Below, in pieces: positions 42,901-51,299 of a DNA stretch of 64,000 nucleotides. Origin of the DNA: Sphingobacteriales bacterium UTBCD1 (GTDB lineage: Bacteria; Bacteroidota; Bacteroidia; Chitinophagales; Chitinophagaceae); NCBI GenBank assembly GCA_002066995.1, contig MWTC01000039.1, positions 82,499 through 146,498 of the forward strand, written 5' to 3'. The position numbers and the translations under genes are program-made. Within the stretch, counting starts at the first letter, position 1. Each line of letters opens with the position of its first letter. The notes under the pieces are model-generated. The model was not told where the DNA came from, did no database searches, and saw only the letters and a program-made list of their open reading frames with translations.

Positions 42901-43412
42901 CTCGTCCCCCGTTTTGTTCCCTTTACTACTATTGATACACCGGCTAATGGATTTCCCTGGGCATCTTTTACTACCCCGCTGATAGTAACATAAGTAATTT
43001 CAGGAACGACCTCTTTCGGAGGGTTGTTCACGTTGACTTGCGATACATTGACCGGAATATCTGTTTTTTCAAAAATGGTAATCGTTCTCTTCGCAATGGC
43101 GAAGTCAAGAGGCTGATCCTGAAGCGCTTCTTTTAGTACCTCATCTACCGGCTTGTTCCTGACATTCAGCGTTACCCGTTTTGCTTTTTCTAATATCCGG
43201 GAATCATAAAAGAATACAAAATCAGTCTGCTTCTTAATCTCTTTAAATACTTTCTCTAACCTTTCATTTTGCACTGAAATGGACACGCCCTGTGTTTTAG
43301 CTCCCGCACTGGCGGTCAAACATGAGGCAAATAAAAGAATGGCTGTGAGTCTCATAAAAAACAGTGATTTTCTGATGAGCACACGTCGTTTGGAATTGAC
43401 AATGAACTTCAT
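39939..43412 (-). CDS. susC: SusC/RagA-family TonB-dependent outer-membrane transporter with N-terminal STN domain
   Basis: A 1157-residue outer-membrane pore importing oligosaccharides with SusD. Domains: signal peptide (~1-38), STN domain (~40-112; VSISVQNERLEKVFKEIKKQ), carboxypeptidase-D-like domain (~143-225; ISGVVKDAQGNPLAGVSIVV), plug (~230-340; VIVGYGTQKKESVSGAVSVV and PLIVVDGVEYGDL), and the beta-barrel to the C-terminal FAVYSFGLNITL. The STN domain is the piece that contacts the FecR anti-sigma factor, and both FecR and an ECF sigma factor lie just upstream, so expression should respond to substrate by trans-envelope signalling. The symbol is generic. Confidence 0.95.
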   Translation of the reverse strand: MKFIVNSKRRVLIRKSLFFMRLTAILLFASCLTASAGAKTQGVSISVQNERLEKVFKEIKKQTDFVFFYDSRILEKAKRVTLNVRNKPVDEVLKEALQDQPLDFAIAKRTITIFEKTDIPVNVSQVNVNNPPKEVVPEITYVTISGVVKDAQGNPLAGVSIVVKGTKRGTSTATDGNFSIEANVGDVLVFTMVGFRSVEILLKNTNALAIKMEVKETLATEVVIVGYGTQKKESVSGAVSVVSMKEIANRPVNNTIQALQGLSPGLVVTRTSGMPGAEGWNMNIRGFSSLNGTNNPLIVVDGVEYGDLTLINPDDIESISILKDASAAAIYGAKASNGVLLITTKAGKDEPTRVRFTSMYQLKKTIDLPKQVSLAESLRLQDTAQKNAGRPMGFPPEMIDKILDPSITFIPDDPDGWYFYDNNNNYVNTLVKKLITVWQNNVDISGGNNRTKYFIGLGYNKNNGMFKVGPDGEQRYNARMNLNIKFNKNFSLDSRLSFINNKMEQAVVNRVVGDYGLLYNIYTFRQTYPIFVPGDNTKFMDINSTNSYATLKEGGSNELIKNIFDGVFTLKADHLLKGLVLSSNLSPHFEQQNNDIFAKQVPLYSWNASQQTFVPNAAISRTGSMQKSRASVISYSFNTLADYDLNVSDNHFHVLGGYQFQQYNFNYIYASQGNITSRNLASLNYTTDNSIPLGSISDNIQKNAWQSIFGRFNYDFKNKYFFEATVRNDASSRLAPGYQSQTFPAFSVAWRLSQEKWLKNFSAINELKLRGSWGKLGNAQLGGLNSNNYMSVPLLNTGVYPFNNQATLFLFQNALPSAALGWEKVATTDIGLDFGLINGKLNGSFDYYWRKNDKMLTVINLPVVLGVSPSTTNGAAMKTEGWELEIKWKDGIRNFRYGVGLNLSDNHNKITQYLGNVVYSEGLNVAIPGLPINSIFGYKSLGYFQSDDEVAHSPKQFGTAQQGPGDIKYEDINGDGFINGGVGTKEDHGDLIYLGNTSPRYSFGINLNAQWKNFDITVFLQGVAKRNFIIYPNQAIAFVEGWRSPLAFYVDNFWTPTNRNARFPRLIIGGSTNAHINSAFVQNGAYARLKNLQIGYSFSSRLLEKIKAQQIRIFFSGQDIWTVRKAWYKYFDPESPNNVAYAYPFFAVYSFGLNITL

Positions 43413-43487
43413 AACTTTGTTTTGGTTTTAGTTTTTTAATAACGATGAGTAGTCCTCTGATTTATTTAAAAGAACCGAAGCCATCCA

Positions 43488-43514
43488 CAGGAAAGTGTTC
43501 GCTGCACTTTCCTG
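43488..43514. other. Perfect 10-bp hairpin in the fecR-susC gap
   Basis: Arms 43488-43497 and 43505-43514 are exact reverse complements with a 7-nt loop. A T-rich stretch follows only on the plus strand, so for the minus-strand operon it is not a standard terminator. It may be an mRNA stability or processing element, or a plus-strand terminator. Confidence 0.6.
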
Positions 43515-43555
43515 TTTTCTTTCCGGTATCAGCTAAAAATTTATTTTCATGCCAG

Positions 43556-44725
43556 TCATTGCAAAGCCGCATGATCGGGGAATACAACCAATTCTTTCCC
43601 GACAATTTTGAAACGAACCTTATTCTTCTCTAAAATCTTCAACACCTCGGACAAGTCTAAATCACGCTGGATAGCGCCCACAAATTCCCGCGGCTCATTC
43701 CGTCCCTGATATACCACATCCACATCATACCAACGGGATATCTGACTCAACACGGCTTGAAGACTGGCATGATCAAACTGAAAGTATCCATTCTTCCAGG
43801 CCATCACCTCGTCTAAATTCACTTCCTTCTCAACCTTTATTCCACCGCTTACCTTTGCCTGTTCTCCCGGTTTCAGTAAGCTGCTTGCCTTGCCATCTTC
43901 CACTTTCACTGAACCTTCCAGCAAGGTTACTTTAATACCCGATCCATCGTCCCGGAAAGTATTTACATTAAAGTGAGTACCCAATACTTTCACCTCCATA
44001 TCACCATAATTTACAATAAAGGGCTTGCTCACATCATGAGCCACTTCAAAATAGGCCTCTCCCGTAATCTCCACTTTTCTGTCTTTGCCAACGAAAGCAA
44101 CAGGATAAGTAATGGAAGACCCTGCATTGAGCCAAACCCTGCTCCCGTCGGATAAAACCATATTGACAACCCTGCTCCCTCTTGGATTTGTCAGAACGTT
44201 ATACTTCAACTCATTTGTGATCTCTCCGGAGGCATCCTGATATACTATCTCTCCTGTAGAAAGTTTTACCAATTTTATATTTCCTTGTACTGCCAGGGAT
44301 CCGCTCCCTACACTGTCCAGAAAAACTTTCTGGCCGTTTGCAAGCGTAATCATGGCCCTGTTAGTCTGTGGAGCTTTTACATCATTGGTTATTGCTTTGG
44401 CAATTTTTACCGGCGTCTTTTCTATTCTAAAAAACTCAAATAAACTATACACTCCAATCAGAAGTAATACAGATGCAGCTGCCCACCAAAATTTGCGTGA
44501 TAGCTGCAAAACTGTTGCCCCCTCTCTTTTTGTCTTGCCGCTTATCTCATTCATGATATGGCTCTTCATTATTTGTCGGATCCATCTCTTCTCATCTTCG
44601 CTCCATTGTAATTGGCCCGTTTCCTTTAGCCGTTCGTACCAATCTTCAATTAGCTCTTTTTCAGTCTCGGTACAAGTCCCCGCCATGTATTTTCCTAAAA
44701 GTTCTTTGATCTGCTCAATGTCCAT
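43556..44725 (-). CDS. FecR-family anti-sigma factor
   Basis: A 389-residue inner-membrane anti-sigma factor. The N-terminal ~85 residues are cytoplasmic (MDIEQIKELLGKYMAGTCTETEKELIEDWYERL) and should bind the sigma factor. One membrane segment is at ~85-105 (FWWAAASVLLLIGVYSLFEFF). The periplasmic FecR domain follows (~175-275; YNVLTNPRGSRVVNMVLSDG, VWLNAGSSITYPVAF, VTGEAYFEV-type segment, VLGTHFNVNTF), then the DUF4974 STN-contact domain at the C-terminus (FDHASLQAVLSQISRWYDVDV). It lies between the sigma factor and susC, all on the minus strand. Confidence 0.93.
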   Translation of the reverse strand: MDIEQIKELLGKYMAGTCTETEKELIEDWYERLKETGQLQWSEDEKRWIRQIMKSHIMNEISGKTKREGATVLQLSRKFWWAAASVLLLIGVYSLFEFFRIEKTPVKIAKAITNDVKAPQTNRAMITLANGQKVFLDSVGSGSLAVQGNIKLVKLSTGEIVYQDASGEITNELKYNVLTNPRGSRVVNMVLSDGSRVWLNAGSSITYPVAFVGKDRKVEITGEAYFEVAHDVSKPFIVNYGDMEVKVLGTHFNVNTFRDDGSGIKVTLLEGSVKVEDGKASSLLKPGEQAKVSGGIKVEKEVNLDEVMAWKNGYFQFDHASLQAVLSQISRWYDVDVVYQGRNEPREFVGAIQRDLDLSEVLKILEKNKVRFKIVGKELVVFPDHAALQ

Positions 44726-44887
44726 TAAATGCTGTATTTATATAATAGTCCGCTCAAAGCCGTACAGGGGGTAAAAGAAAAAATATTTTCTTCCCCGGTA
44801 TAACGTAAGGAAAGAATTTTGGCCCCCTTTAATGCATAAATTGAATTCAGCCTCTTTCTTAAAGACTTCCAATAACAGGGACAATCA

Positions 44888-45511
44888 TTAAATAGCTTTG
44901 GGAAAAGACAAAAAGAGAATGATGATAACTCTGCTAATGTACGGAGGCAGATTCACCTGGATAAAATGAAGAGCATGTTGTATATGCTTCCTTACAGTCT
45001 CAATGGAGATATTCAGATGATCGGAAATTTGTTTATGGGTCAGGTGTTCATACCTGCTAAGTTTATACACTTCTTTCATCCTGACCGGCATCCCTTCTAC
45101 TGTTCGTTGAACAATTTCCCGTAACTGCTTTATATAGATCTCTGTTTCAGCATCAACAGGAGTATTACTTACAATAGTTTCGGTAAGTATAACCAGATAA
45201 TCACGTCTGGTTATATTTTTTTTTATGAAATGAATGCAATGATAACGAACACTGGTATAAAGATAAGCTCTTAAAGATCCGGTAATCAGTAATTCACTCT
45301 TACGTTTCCATATTGATAGAAAGACGTCCTGAACAATATCTCTCGCACTTTCCTTGTCCCGCAATACTTTTGCAGCCGTAACAAACAATTCTTCCCAATA
45401 TTTTTGAAATAAAATATTGAACGAATTTTGATCTCCTATGGCTATTTGTTGAAGTAGCTCTTCATCAGATTGTTTACTCACTTTAGCCAGTATGTTTTGA
45501 TAGCCTGACAT
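44888..45511 (-). CDS. ECF RNA polymerase sigma-70 factor
   Basis: A 207-residue extracytoplasmic-function sigma factor of the Bacteroidota FecI-like group. Region 2 is at ~28-95 (FNILFQKYWEELFVTAAKVL, ARDIVQDVFLSIWKRKSELL) and region 4 at ~125-180 (EGMPVRMKEVYKLSRYEHLT, HKQISDHLNISIETVRKHIQ, the helix-turn-helix). It has a hydrophobic tail ending LFLSFPKAI. It is the first gene of the locus; fecR starts ~160 bp downstream. Binding partner (FecR) and target (susC promoter) are inferred from position. Confidence 0.93.
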   Translation of the reverse strand: MSGYQNILAKVSKQSDEELLQQIAIGDQNSFNILFQKYWEELFVTAAKVLRDKESARDIVQDVFLSIWKRKSELLITGSLRAYLYTSVRYHCIHFIKKNITRRDYLVILTETIVSNTPVDAETEIYIKQLREIVQRTVEGMPVRMKEVYKLSRYEHLTHKQISDHLNISIETVRKHIQHALHFIQVNLPPYISRVIIILFLSFPKAI

Positions 45512-45986
45512 ATAAAGTAATTTTTTTCATCTTATGAAGTTGGATTTTTTAACAAATTATCCAAAAAATCTGCTTACCGAAATTAGGAAGTTCTTTGAAA
45601 TTAAAAAAAATCAACTTTTCCTCTTTGATTAATAAGAATCTATTTAAAATTTAATGGCTGAAAGATTAAGTAAAATAAATCAAGTCCAGTTATCAGTTCT
45701 TTTATAAAGCCTTTATTTTTAAGCTCTTCTATAGATCTAATAAGAAATGAAAAATAATTTTTTCGAAATCTTCATTTTCGTTCCTTATACTTTATCGTTG
45801 CAATTTTTTAAAGACAGCTTCCTTCGGCTGCATCTCGTCCGATAAAACTATTATTGAGATCTGGCTAATTTTTTTGGTATTTACTTTCTTAAAAGATTTA
45901 TTGCAAAACGAATTCTATGATCTTAAAATTCAACTTCTAAAAGCATCATTATCCCGATGCTGATCACGAATTCCAGATCCGCAGTT
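45512..45986. other. Gap between map and the glycan locus, no gene seen
   Basis: About 475 A/T-rich bases. The only structure I see is a weak minus-strand hairpin at 45814-45831 (5-bp stem) with a T-rich flank at 45801-45811, which could end the map transcript. No tRNA, att-like direct repeat or insertion-sequence end was recognised. This is the junction between the ribosomal cluster and the glycan locus. Confidence 0.5.
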
Positions 45987-46784
45987 TCAGGAAGTAAATA
46001 AATTGCTGTTCTTCTTCTCTTCTTCTTCAATGATACTATAATCTGAAAGAATGTCGGCCTTAATTTTCCTGACACATACATCATGTTCAAAGTGTACGGA
46101 AGGTTTTCCATCTTTAGTTCGTACGGTCCAGCCATCATTTGCGGTATAAACATCTTTCTTTCCAAGATTGATCATCGGTTCTATTGCCAACACCATCCCT
46201 TCTTTCAGTTTTGTGCCGGTACCTCTTTTACCAAAATTGGGAACCTGCGGGTCTTCGTGCATGTTTTTGCCTAGTCCATGTCCTACTAATTCTCTCACCA
46301 CTCCATATCCATATTTTTTTTCGGTGTGTTCCTGTATGGCAAAAGAAATATCGCCAATGCGGTTGCCGGCAATGGCTTTTTCAATTCCGAGATATAATGA
46401 TTCTTTTGTGACCTTAATTAATTGTATCACATCTTTACCCGGGTTTCCAATAGCAAATGTATATGCGTGATCACCATGCCATCCATTTAAAATTACACCG
46501 ATATCAACAGAAATGATATCTCCACCTTTCAATTCATTTTTATTGGGGAAACCATGCACCACCACATCATTTACCGACAGGCAGGAATTGAATGGATAGC
46601 CATTGTAATTTAAGAAAGACGGAACCGCATTATGGTCCCTGATAAATTCCCCGATCATTTTGTCAATAGATAAAGTAGTAAGCCCGGGTCGGAGGATTTT
46701 TGCAACTTCAGTTAAAGTTTTACTGACAAGTAAAGCGCTCCACCGCATCTGTTCTGCCTGTTCATCGGTTTTATAAATGATCAT
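45987..46784 (-). CDS. map: Methionine aminopeptidase, type I
   Basis: Removes the initiator Met from nascent proteins. 265 aa, with the five metal ligands visible: Asp in SVDIGVILNGWHGDHAYTF (two Asp), His in LVGHGLGKNMHEDPQ, Glu in MVLAIEPM and Glu in PSVHFEHD. The substrate His is in VVHGFPN. It lies after secY, as in many ribosomal spc clusters, but a terminator sits between them, so it may be transcribed separately; a GATATTTG box (7 of 8 matches) ends 4 bp before its ATG. The usual infA/rpmJ neighbours downstream are absent. Confidence 0.95.
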   Translation of the reverse strand: MIIYKTDEQAEQMRWSALLVSKTLTEVAKILRPGLTTLSIDKMIGEFIRDHNAVPSFLNYNGYPFNSCLSVNDVVVHGFPNKNELKGGDIISVDIGVILNGWHGDHAYTFAIGNPGKDVIQLIKVTKESLYLGIEKAIAGNRIGDISFAIQEHTEKKYGYGVVRELVGHGLGKNMHEDPQVPNFGKRGTGTKLKEGMVLAIEPMINLGKKDVYTANDGWTVRTKDGKPSVHFEHDVCVRKIKADILSDYSIIEEEEKKNSNLFTS

Positions 46785-46800
46785 AACGCAAATATCTGTT

Positions 46801-46836
46801 TAAAAAACAAAACCCGGCAAGCAGAAACTTACCGGG
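46801..46836 (-). terminator. Terminator of the S10-spc ribosomal operon after secY
   Basis: The hairpin 46813-46836 has a 9-bp stem (one wobble) and a 6-nt loop. It is followed on the minus strand by TTTTGTTTTTT (46801-46812). It lies 26 bp after the secY stop and before map. Confidence 0.8.
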
Positions 46837-46861
46837 ACTTCTATCGGAAATAATTTCAATT

Positions 46862-48187
46862 TTAATATTGTATGGCTGAAGTGGCCTGGCGTCCCTGCAA
46901 TCGGCCGCTTTTCATTAAACCATCATACTGGCGCATCAGCAACTGAGTTTCGATCTGTTGCAAAGTATCCAGTATCACTGCAACCATGATCAGCAAAGAA
47001 GTACCGCCAAAGAATGAAGAGAATCCCTGCGTAACCCCGAGCCGCTGAGCAATACCAGGAAAGATACCCACTATTGCCAGAAAGAGGGCTCCGGGTAAAG
47101 TGATGCGGTCCATGATTGTTCCGATATAATCCGTCGTTGGCTGACCGGGTTTTACTCCGGGGATAAAGCCGTTGTTCTGCTTAAGGTTATCGGATATCTG
47201 CTTGGGATTAAAGATTAATGCAGTGTACAGGTAAGTGAAAACTACCACCACCAATGAATAAATAACCATATACCAACCATTCTGAGGATCGGTAAACATC
47301 GAGTTTAAAGTCTGTCCCCCACCAATTGTGATCAGTGTAGGAAGAAACATGATGGCCTGTGCAAAGATGATAGGCATTACACCTGCACTGTTCACTTTCA
47401 ACGGTAAAAACTGGCGGGCTCCGCCAAATTGTTTGTTCCCGACTATCTGTTTGGCATAATTAACAGGCACTTTCCTTGTTCCCTGTATCAGCAAAATGCA
47501 ACCCAAAATGATTCCAATCAGAACGGCTATTTCGATAATGAAAATTAAAATATCACCGCTGCGTACAGATTTACTTTGAAATTCCTGTAAAAAATTCTGA
47601 GGAAGGCGGGCAAGGATACCGATCATGATGATTAATGATGCCCCATTTCCCAATCCTTTGTCCGTAATTTTTTCTCCCAGCCACATCACAAATATAGAAC
47701 CTGCCGTCAGTACCATAACTGTAGATAACCAGAAATAGGGACTGAATCCTGCAATCATTCCACCCTGCTGTGACATACGTTCGAGGTATGTAACATAGGC
47801 AGAAGACTGGAGTGCAGTAACTGCAACAGTTATGTAACGGGTATATTGATTGATTTTCTGCCGGCCGCTGTCTCCTTCTTTTTGCAATTTTTGAAATTTG
47901 GGAACCAGTACGGTCATCAATTGCATAAAGATGGATGCAGAAATATAAGGCATGATCCCTAATGCAAGAATCGAAGCCTGGTTAAATGCTCCTCCGGAAA
48001 AAGCATCTATCAAACCAAGAATACCATTATTGCTGCCGACTGACTTGAGTGCAATCGGGTCAATACCGGGCAATACAATATGTGTACCTACCCTGTAAAC
48101 AGCGATAAGTAATATTGTGTAAAGTATCTTGTTACGAAGTTCCTCGATACTCCAGATATTTCTCAGCGTCTTAATAAATCTTTTCAC
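46862..48187 (-). CDS. secY: Protein translocase subunit SecY
   Basis: The channel subunit of the Sec translocon in the inner membrane. 441 aa with about ten hydrophobic helices. Recognisable parts are KILYTILLIAVYRVGTHIVLPGID at the N-terminus, GIMPYISASIFMQLMTVLVP, TDKGLGNGASLIIMIGI, the GGARQFLPLKVNSAGVMPIIFAQAIM segment, and the end QQIETQLLMRQYDGLMKSG. It is the last gene before the operon terminator, 74 bp after rplO. Confidence 0.97.
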   Translation of the reverse strand: MKRFIKTLRNIWSIEELRNKILYTILLIAVYRVGTHIVLPGIDPIALKSVGSNNGILGLIDAFSGGAFNQASILALGIMPYISASIFMQLMTVLVPKFQKLQKEGDSGRQKINQYTRYITVAVTALQSSAYVTYLERMSQQGGMIAGFSPYFWLSTVMVLTAGSIFVMWLGEKITDKGLGNGASLIIMIGILARLPQNFLQEFQSKSVRSGDILIFIIEIAVLIGIILGCILLIQGTRKVPVNYAKQIVGNKQFGGARQFLPLKVNSAGVMPIIFAQAIMFLPTLITIGGGQTLNSMFTDPQNGWYMVIYSLVVVVFTYLYTALIFNPKQISDNLKQNNGFIPGVKPGQPTTDYIGTIMDRITLPGALFLAIVGIFPGIAQRLGVTQGFSSFFGGTSLLIMVAVILDTLQQIETQLLMRQYDGLMKSGRLQGRQATSAIQY

Positions 48188-48261
48188 TGGGTTAAATAAA
48201 GTTTAAAAACTCTTAAAACATAAAAACGCATTTTCAATGCGTCATTTGCAAGGTAGAAAAT

Positions 48262-48711
48262 TTATTTGATAATCTCGACGGTTCCGCCTGCAGCTTCAAT
48301 GACAGTTTGCGCTTTGCCGCTCACTTTATTCACTTTGAAACTGAGTTTTTTCTTCAGATCGCCATTACCAAGAATTTTCACTTTATCATTTTGCCCGATA
48401 AGTCCGTTGACATAAAGTGTCTCAAGGCTAAATTCGGTGATACTGTATTTATCTGACAATTGTTCAAGCTGGCCGACATTAAATATTTTGTATTCCACAC
48501 GATGGATATTTTTAAATCCACGTTTGGGAATACGGCGCTGTATCGGCATCTGGCCACCTTCATGAGACATCTTTCTTTTAAACCCGCTGCGGCTTTGATG
48601 GCCTTTGGTACCTTTAGTAGATGTTCCGCCATGCCCGGAGCCATCGCCACGACCTAATCTTTTTTCTTTATGTGTTGCTCCTTTGGCCGGTCTTAATTGA
48701 TGTAATTTCAT
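48262..48711 (-). CDS. rplO: 50S ribosomal protein L15
   Basis: 149 aa, ribosomal large-subunit assembly protein. It starts MKLHQLRPAKGATHKEKRLG and carries the glycine-rich GRGDGSGHGGTSTKGTKGHQ stretch typical of L15, then RRIPKRGFKN and the C-terminal KVSGKAQTVIEAAGGTVE. It is placed between rpmD and secY as in most bacteria. Confidence 0.97.
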   Translation of the reverse strand: MKLHQLRPAKGATHKEKRLGRGDGSGHGGTSTKGTKGHQSRSGFKRKMSHEGGQMPIQRRIPKRGFKNIHRVEYKIFNVGQLEQLSDKYSITEFSLETLYVNGLIGQNDKVKILGNGDLKKKLSFKVNKVSGKAQTVIEAAGGTVEIIK

Positions 48712-48765
48712 TTTTTATGTTTTATACTTACGCCCTGAAAAGATCAGAGCTCGCATTTTAAAAAA

Positions 48766-48948
48766 TCAATCGAGTTCCTCCACCTTCACCAGGTGGTTCA
48801 CTTTGCGAACCATGCCTAATATCTGGGGAGTTGCATTCACTTCTTTGGATACATTAGTTTTATTCAGTCCCAATGCTTTCAATGTTTTTTTCTGGCGCTC
48901 CGGCCTGTCTATAGGACTCTGTACTAATGTTATCTTGATCTTTTTCAT
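48766..48948 (-). CDS. rpmD: 50S ribosomal protein L30
   Basis: 60 aa, a normal length for the bacterial form. The sequence KKIKITLVQSPIDRPERQKK, then LGLNKTNVSK and GMVRKVNHLVKVEE, gives the ferredoxin-like L30 signature. It lies between rpsE and rplO. Confidence 0.96.
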   Translation of the reverse strand: MKKIKITLVQSPIDRPERQKKTLKALGLNKTNVSKEVNATPQILGMVRKVNHLVKVEELD

Positions 48949-49016
48949 ATACTGAAATCATTTATTCATTTTACCGGCAATCCAATATCCGGATTAAGGC
49001 AATTGATATATCACAT

Positions 49017-49535
49017 TTATCCGTTAAATACTTTTTTCAGGCCAAGAGTTCGTGTTTTAGCTACATGCACCGGCTCACGTAACAAAGCAAGCGCTTTGAA
49101 CGTTGCTTTTACAACATTGTGTGGATTGGCTGATCCCAATGATTTTGCCAATACGTCTGTTATTCCGGCACTTTCCAGAACGGCACGCATGCTGCCCCCG
49201 GCTATAACTCCGGTACCGTGTGCTGCAGGCTTTACCAACACTTTTGCAGCGCCTTCTTTTGCCCACTGTTCATGGGGAATAGTGCCATGCATCACAGGAA
49301 CACGGATCAGGTTTTTCTTTGCATCTTCAATACCTTTTGTTATCGCTTCCTGAACTTCCTTTGCTTTTCCAAGACCATGTCCTACCACACCATTTTCATT
49401 GCCTACAACAACCAATGCTGAAAAACTGAACGCACGGCCACCCTTGGTGGTTTTTACCACACGATTGATAGCCACTACTTTTTCTTTCAGTTCCAGGTCG
49501 CCGGGTTTCACTCTGCTTACATTATATTTTGCCAT
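49017..49535 (-). CDS. rpsE: 30S ribosomal protein S5
   Basis: 172 aa from the ATG at 49535 ([20 protein letters not shown]). The longer frame to 49595 overlaps the rplR coding end and is not typical, so the short start is used. The S5 signature [30 protein letters not shown] and the C-terminal domain ([20 protein letters not shown]) are present. S5 takes part in decoding fidelity and in mRNA entry. Confidence 0.96.
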   Translation of the reverse strand: MAKYNVSRVKPGDLELKEKVVAINRVVKTTKGGRAFSFSALVVVGNENGVVGHGLGKAKEVQEAITKGIEDAKKNLIRVPVMHGTIPHEQWAKEGAAKVLVKPAAHGTGVIAGGSMRAVLESAGITDVLAKSLGSANPHNVVKATFKALALLREPVHVAKTRTLGLKKVFNG

Positions 49536-49557
49536 ATCAGATTTTGAAATATTTAAA

Positions 49558-49917
49558 TTAGAATTTAAGTCCTCCTTCCCTGGCTCCGTCAGCAAGAGCC
49601 TTCACCCGCCCGTGATATAAATAACCTCCACGATCAAAAGTCACTTCTTTCAATCCAAGATCAGAAGCTTTGCGGGCGATAACCTGCCCCACCAACTTGC
49701 TTTTCTCACTCTTGTTTCCTTTTTGTGCCAGAATCTCTTTATCTTTTGATGATGCAGAAGCCAAAGTCATTCCATTGTTATCATCAATCAGCTGTACATA
49801 AATATCATTATTGCTTCTGAAAACAGATAAACGGGGTATCTGGGCGCTTCCACTAATTTTTTGGCGTATGGTATAACGGATCCTTTGCCTTCTCTCTGTT
49901 TTTGCTTTTGAATTCAT
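49558..49917 (-). CDS. rplR: 50S ribosomal protein L18
   Basis: 119 aa, binds 5S rRNA. The marks are [35 protein letters not shown] and the end [26 protein letters not shown]. It sits between rplF and rpsE in the normal order. Confidence 0.97.
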   Translation of the reverse strand: MNSKAKTERRQRIRYTIRQKISGSAQIPRLSVFRSNNDIYVQLIDDNNGMTLASASSKDKEILAQKGNKSEKSKLVGQVIARKASDLGLKEVTFDRGGYLYHGRVKALADGAREGGLKF

Positions 49918-49950
49918 ATTCTTGTTTCTGATTTATACGTTATCTCAATT

Positions 49951-50505
49951 TTATTTTCCTGCTGCTTTACCGGCTTTCTTACGAACCACTTCACCTACAT
50001 AACGTACACCTTTGCCTTTATACGGCTCCGGTTTACGAAGGCTGCGCAACTTGGCAGAAACTTGTCCCAGCAATTGCTTGTCAACACCCTCCAGCGAGAT
50101 GATCGGATTCTGACCTTTCTCCTGTGTGGTAGCAACTTTTATTTCTTTGGGGACTTCGAAAATTATATTATGGGAGAATCCCAATGAAAGATCAAGAACA
50201 TTACCCTGGTTAGCAGCCTTAAAACCAACACCGATCAACTCAAGTTTTTTGTGGTACCCTTCAGTTACTCCTTTAACCATATTAGCGACTAAAGCACGGT
50301 ACAAGCCATGCAGTGCCCTATGGCGGATCTGGTCAGTGGGTCTTGTAAAAATCACATGGCCGTCTTTCACTTCCACCGTGATATCACGGTCAATGAATTG
50401 CTGCAGCTCACCTTTTTTCCCTTTTACCGTCACTGCATTATCCTTGCCTACCGTGACTGTAACCCCATCGGGAATATTAATTGCTTTTTTACCTATCCGA
50501 GACAT
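49951..50505 (-). CDS. rplF: 50S ribosomal protein L6
   Basis: 184 aa with two repeated L6 folds. It starts MSRIGKKAINIPDGVTVTVG and ends with KPEPYKGKGVRYVGEVVRKKAGKAAGK, containing the L6 signature PEPYKGKG. The order rpsH-rplF-rplR is normal. Confidence 0.97.
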   Translation of the reverse strand: MSRIGKKAINIPDGVTVTVGKDNAVTVKGKKGELQQFIDRDITVEVKDGHVIFTRPTDQIRHRALHGLYRALVANMVKGVTEGYHKKLELIGVGFKAANQGNVLDLSLGFSHNIIFEVPKEIKVATTQEKGQNPIISLEGVDKQLLGQVSAKLRSLRKPEPYKGKGVRYVGEVVRKKAGKAAGK

Positions 50506-50536
50506 AATAATTTATTTAAATTAAACAGGTGAAATA

Positions 50537-50935
50537 TTAATACACATAACAGAGAACCTCACCACCAACATTCTGAGATTTGGCTTCCTTGTCAGTCATC
50601 ACTCCCTTTGAGGTGGAAACGATCGCTACGCCTAATCCATTTTTCACCCGGCGAAACTCACCCGGTTTTGCATATTGGCGAAGGCCGGGCCTGCTGACCC
50701 GTTCCATATTATGAATAGCCGGCTGTTTGGTAGCAGGATCGTATTTCAATGCGATCTTGATCACCCCTTGCTTGCTATCATCTTCAAATTTGTATTTCAG
50801 AATATAGCCCTGGTTATACAATATCTCTGTCATGCGCTTTTTCAGGTTTGAAGCGGGTATTTCAACAATTCTATGGCCCGCCATCTGTGCATTACGGATT
50901 CTCGTCAGGAAATCTGCTATAGGATCTGTTACCAT
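50537..50935 (-). CDS. rpsH: 30S ribosomal protein S8
   Basis: 132 aa, binds the central domain of 16S rRNA. It starts MVTDPIADFLTRIRNAQMAG and carries the C-terminal signature RVKNGLGVAIVSTSKGVMTD. It lies between rpsN and rplF. Confidence 0.97.
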   Translation of the reverse strand: MVTDPIADFLTRIRNAQMAGHRIVEIPASNLKKRMTEILYNQGYILKYKFEDDSKQGVIKIALKYDPATKQPAIHNMERVSRPGLRQYAKPGEFRRVKNGLGVAIVSTSKGVMTDKEAKSQNVGGEVLCYVY

Positions 50936-51001
50936 AATAATGATCTTGTATTAAAATTTTTAAAATTCAAATTACTTAAAGGGAAACCCTTCTTTTATAA
51001 T

Positions 51002-51271
51002 TTACCAGCTTGCTTTTCTCAGGCCGGGAATCTTTCCATCCAATGCCATATCACGCAAAGCAATCCGGGATATTCCGAAATAACGAACATATCCTCTTGG
51101 CCTGCCGCTGATCTTGCATCGGTTTTTCAACCGGACTTTCGAAGAGTTTTTCGGAAGTTCATCCAGCGCCTTCCATTCGCCTGCTTTTTTCAGTGCTTCT
51201 CTTTTGGCAGCATATTGTGCCACCATCTTTTCTCTCTTTTTTTCCCTGGCTGTTACTGATGTTTTAGCCAT
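51002..51271 (-). CDS. rpsN: 30S ribosomal protein S14
   Basis: 89 aa, the zinc-less C-minus form: no CxxC pairs are present. The signature [20 protein letters not shown] and the end [11 protein letters not shown] are clear. It lies between rplE and rpsH. Confidence 0.96.
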   Translation of the reverse strand: MAKTSVTAREKKREKMVAQYAAKREALKKAGEWKALDELPKNSSKVRLKNRCKISGRPRGYVRYFGISRIALRDMALDGKIPGLRKASW

Positions 51272-51299
51272 AATGTTTTTTTCCTTTTTATTTTATGAT

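Noticed and set aside
45801..45831. Hairpin with T tract downstream of map
   Set aside because: The stem is only 5 bp with a wobble and lies ~160 bp from the map stop; too weak to list as a terminator.
45923..46165. 80-codon open frame overlapping the 3' end of map in another frame
   Set aside because: Most of it is a shadow of map; the short tail beyond map shows no family pattern.
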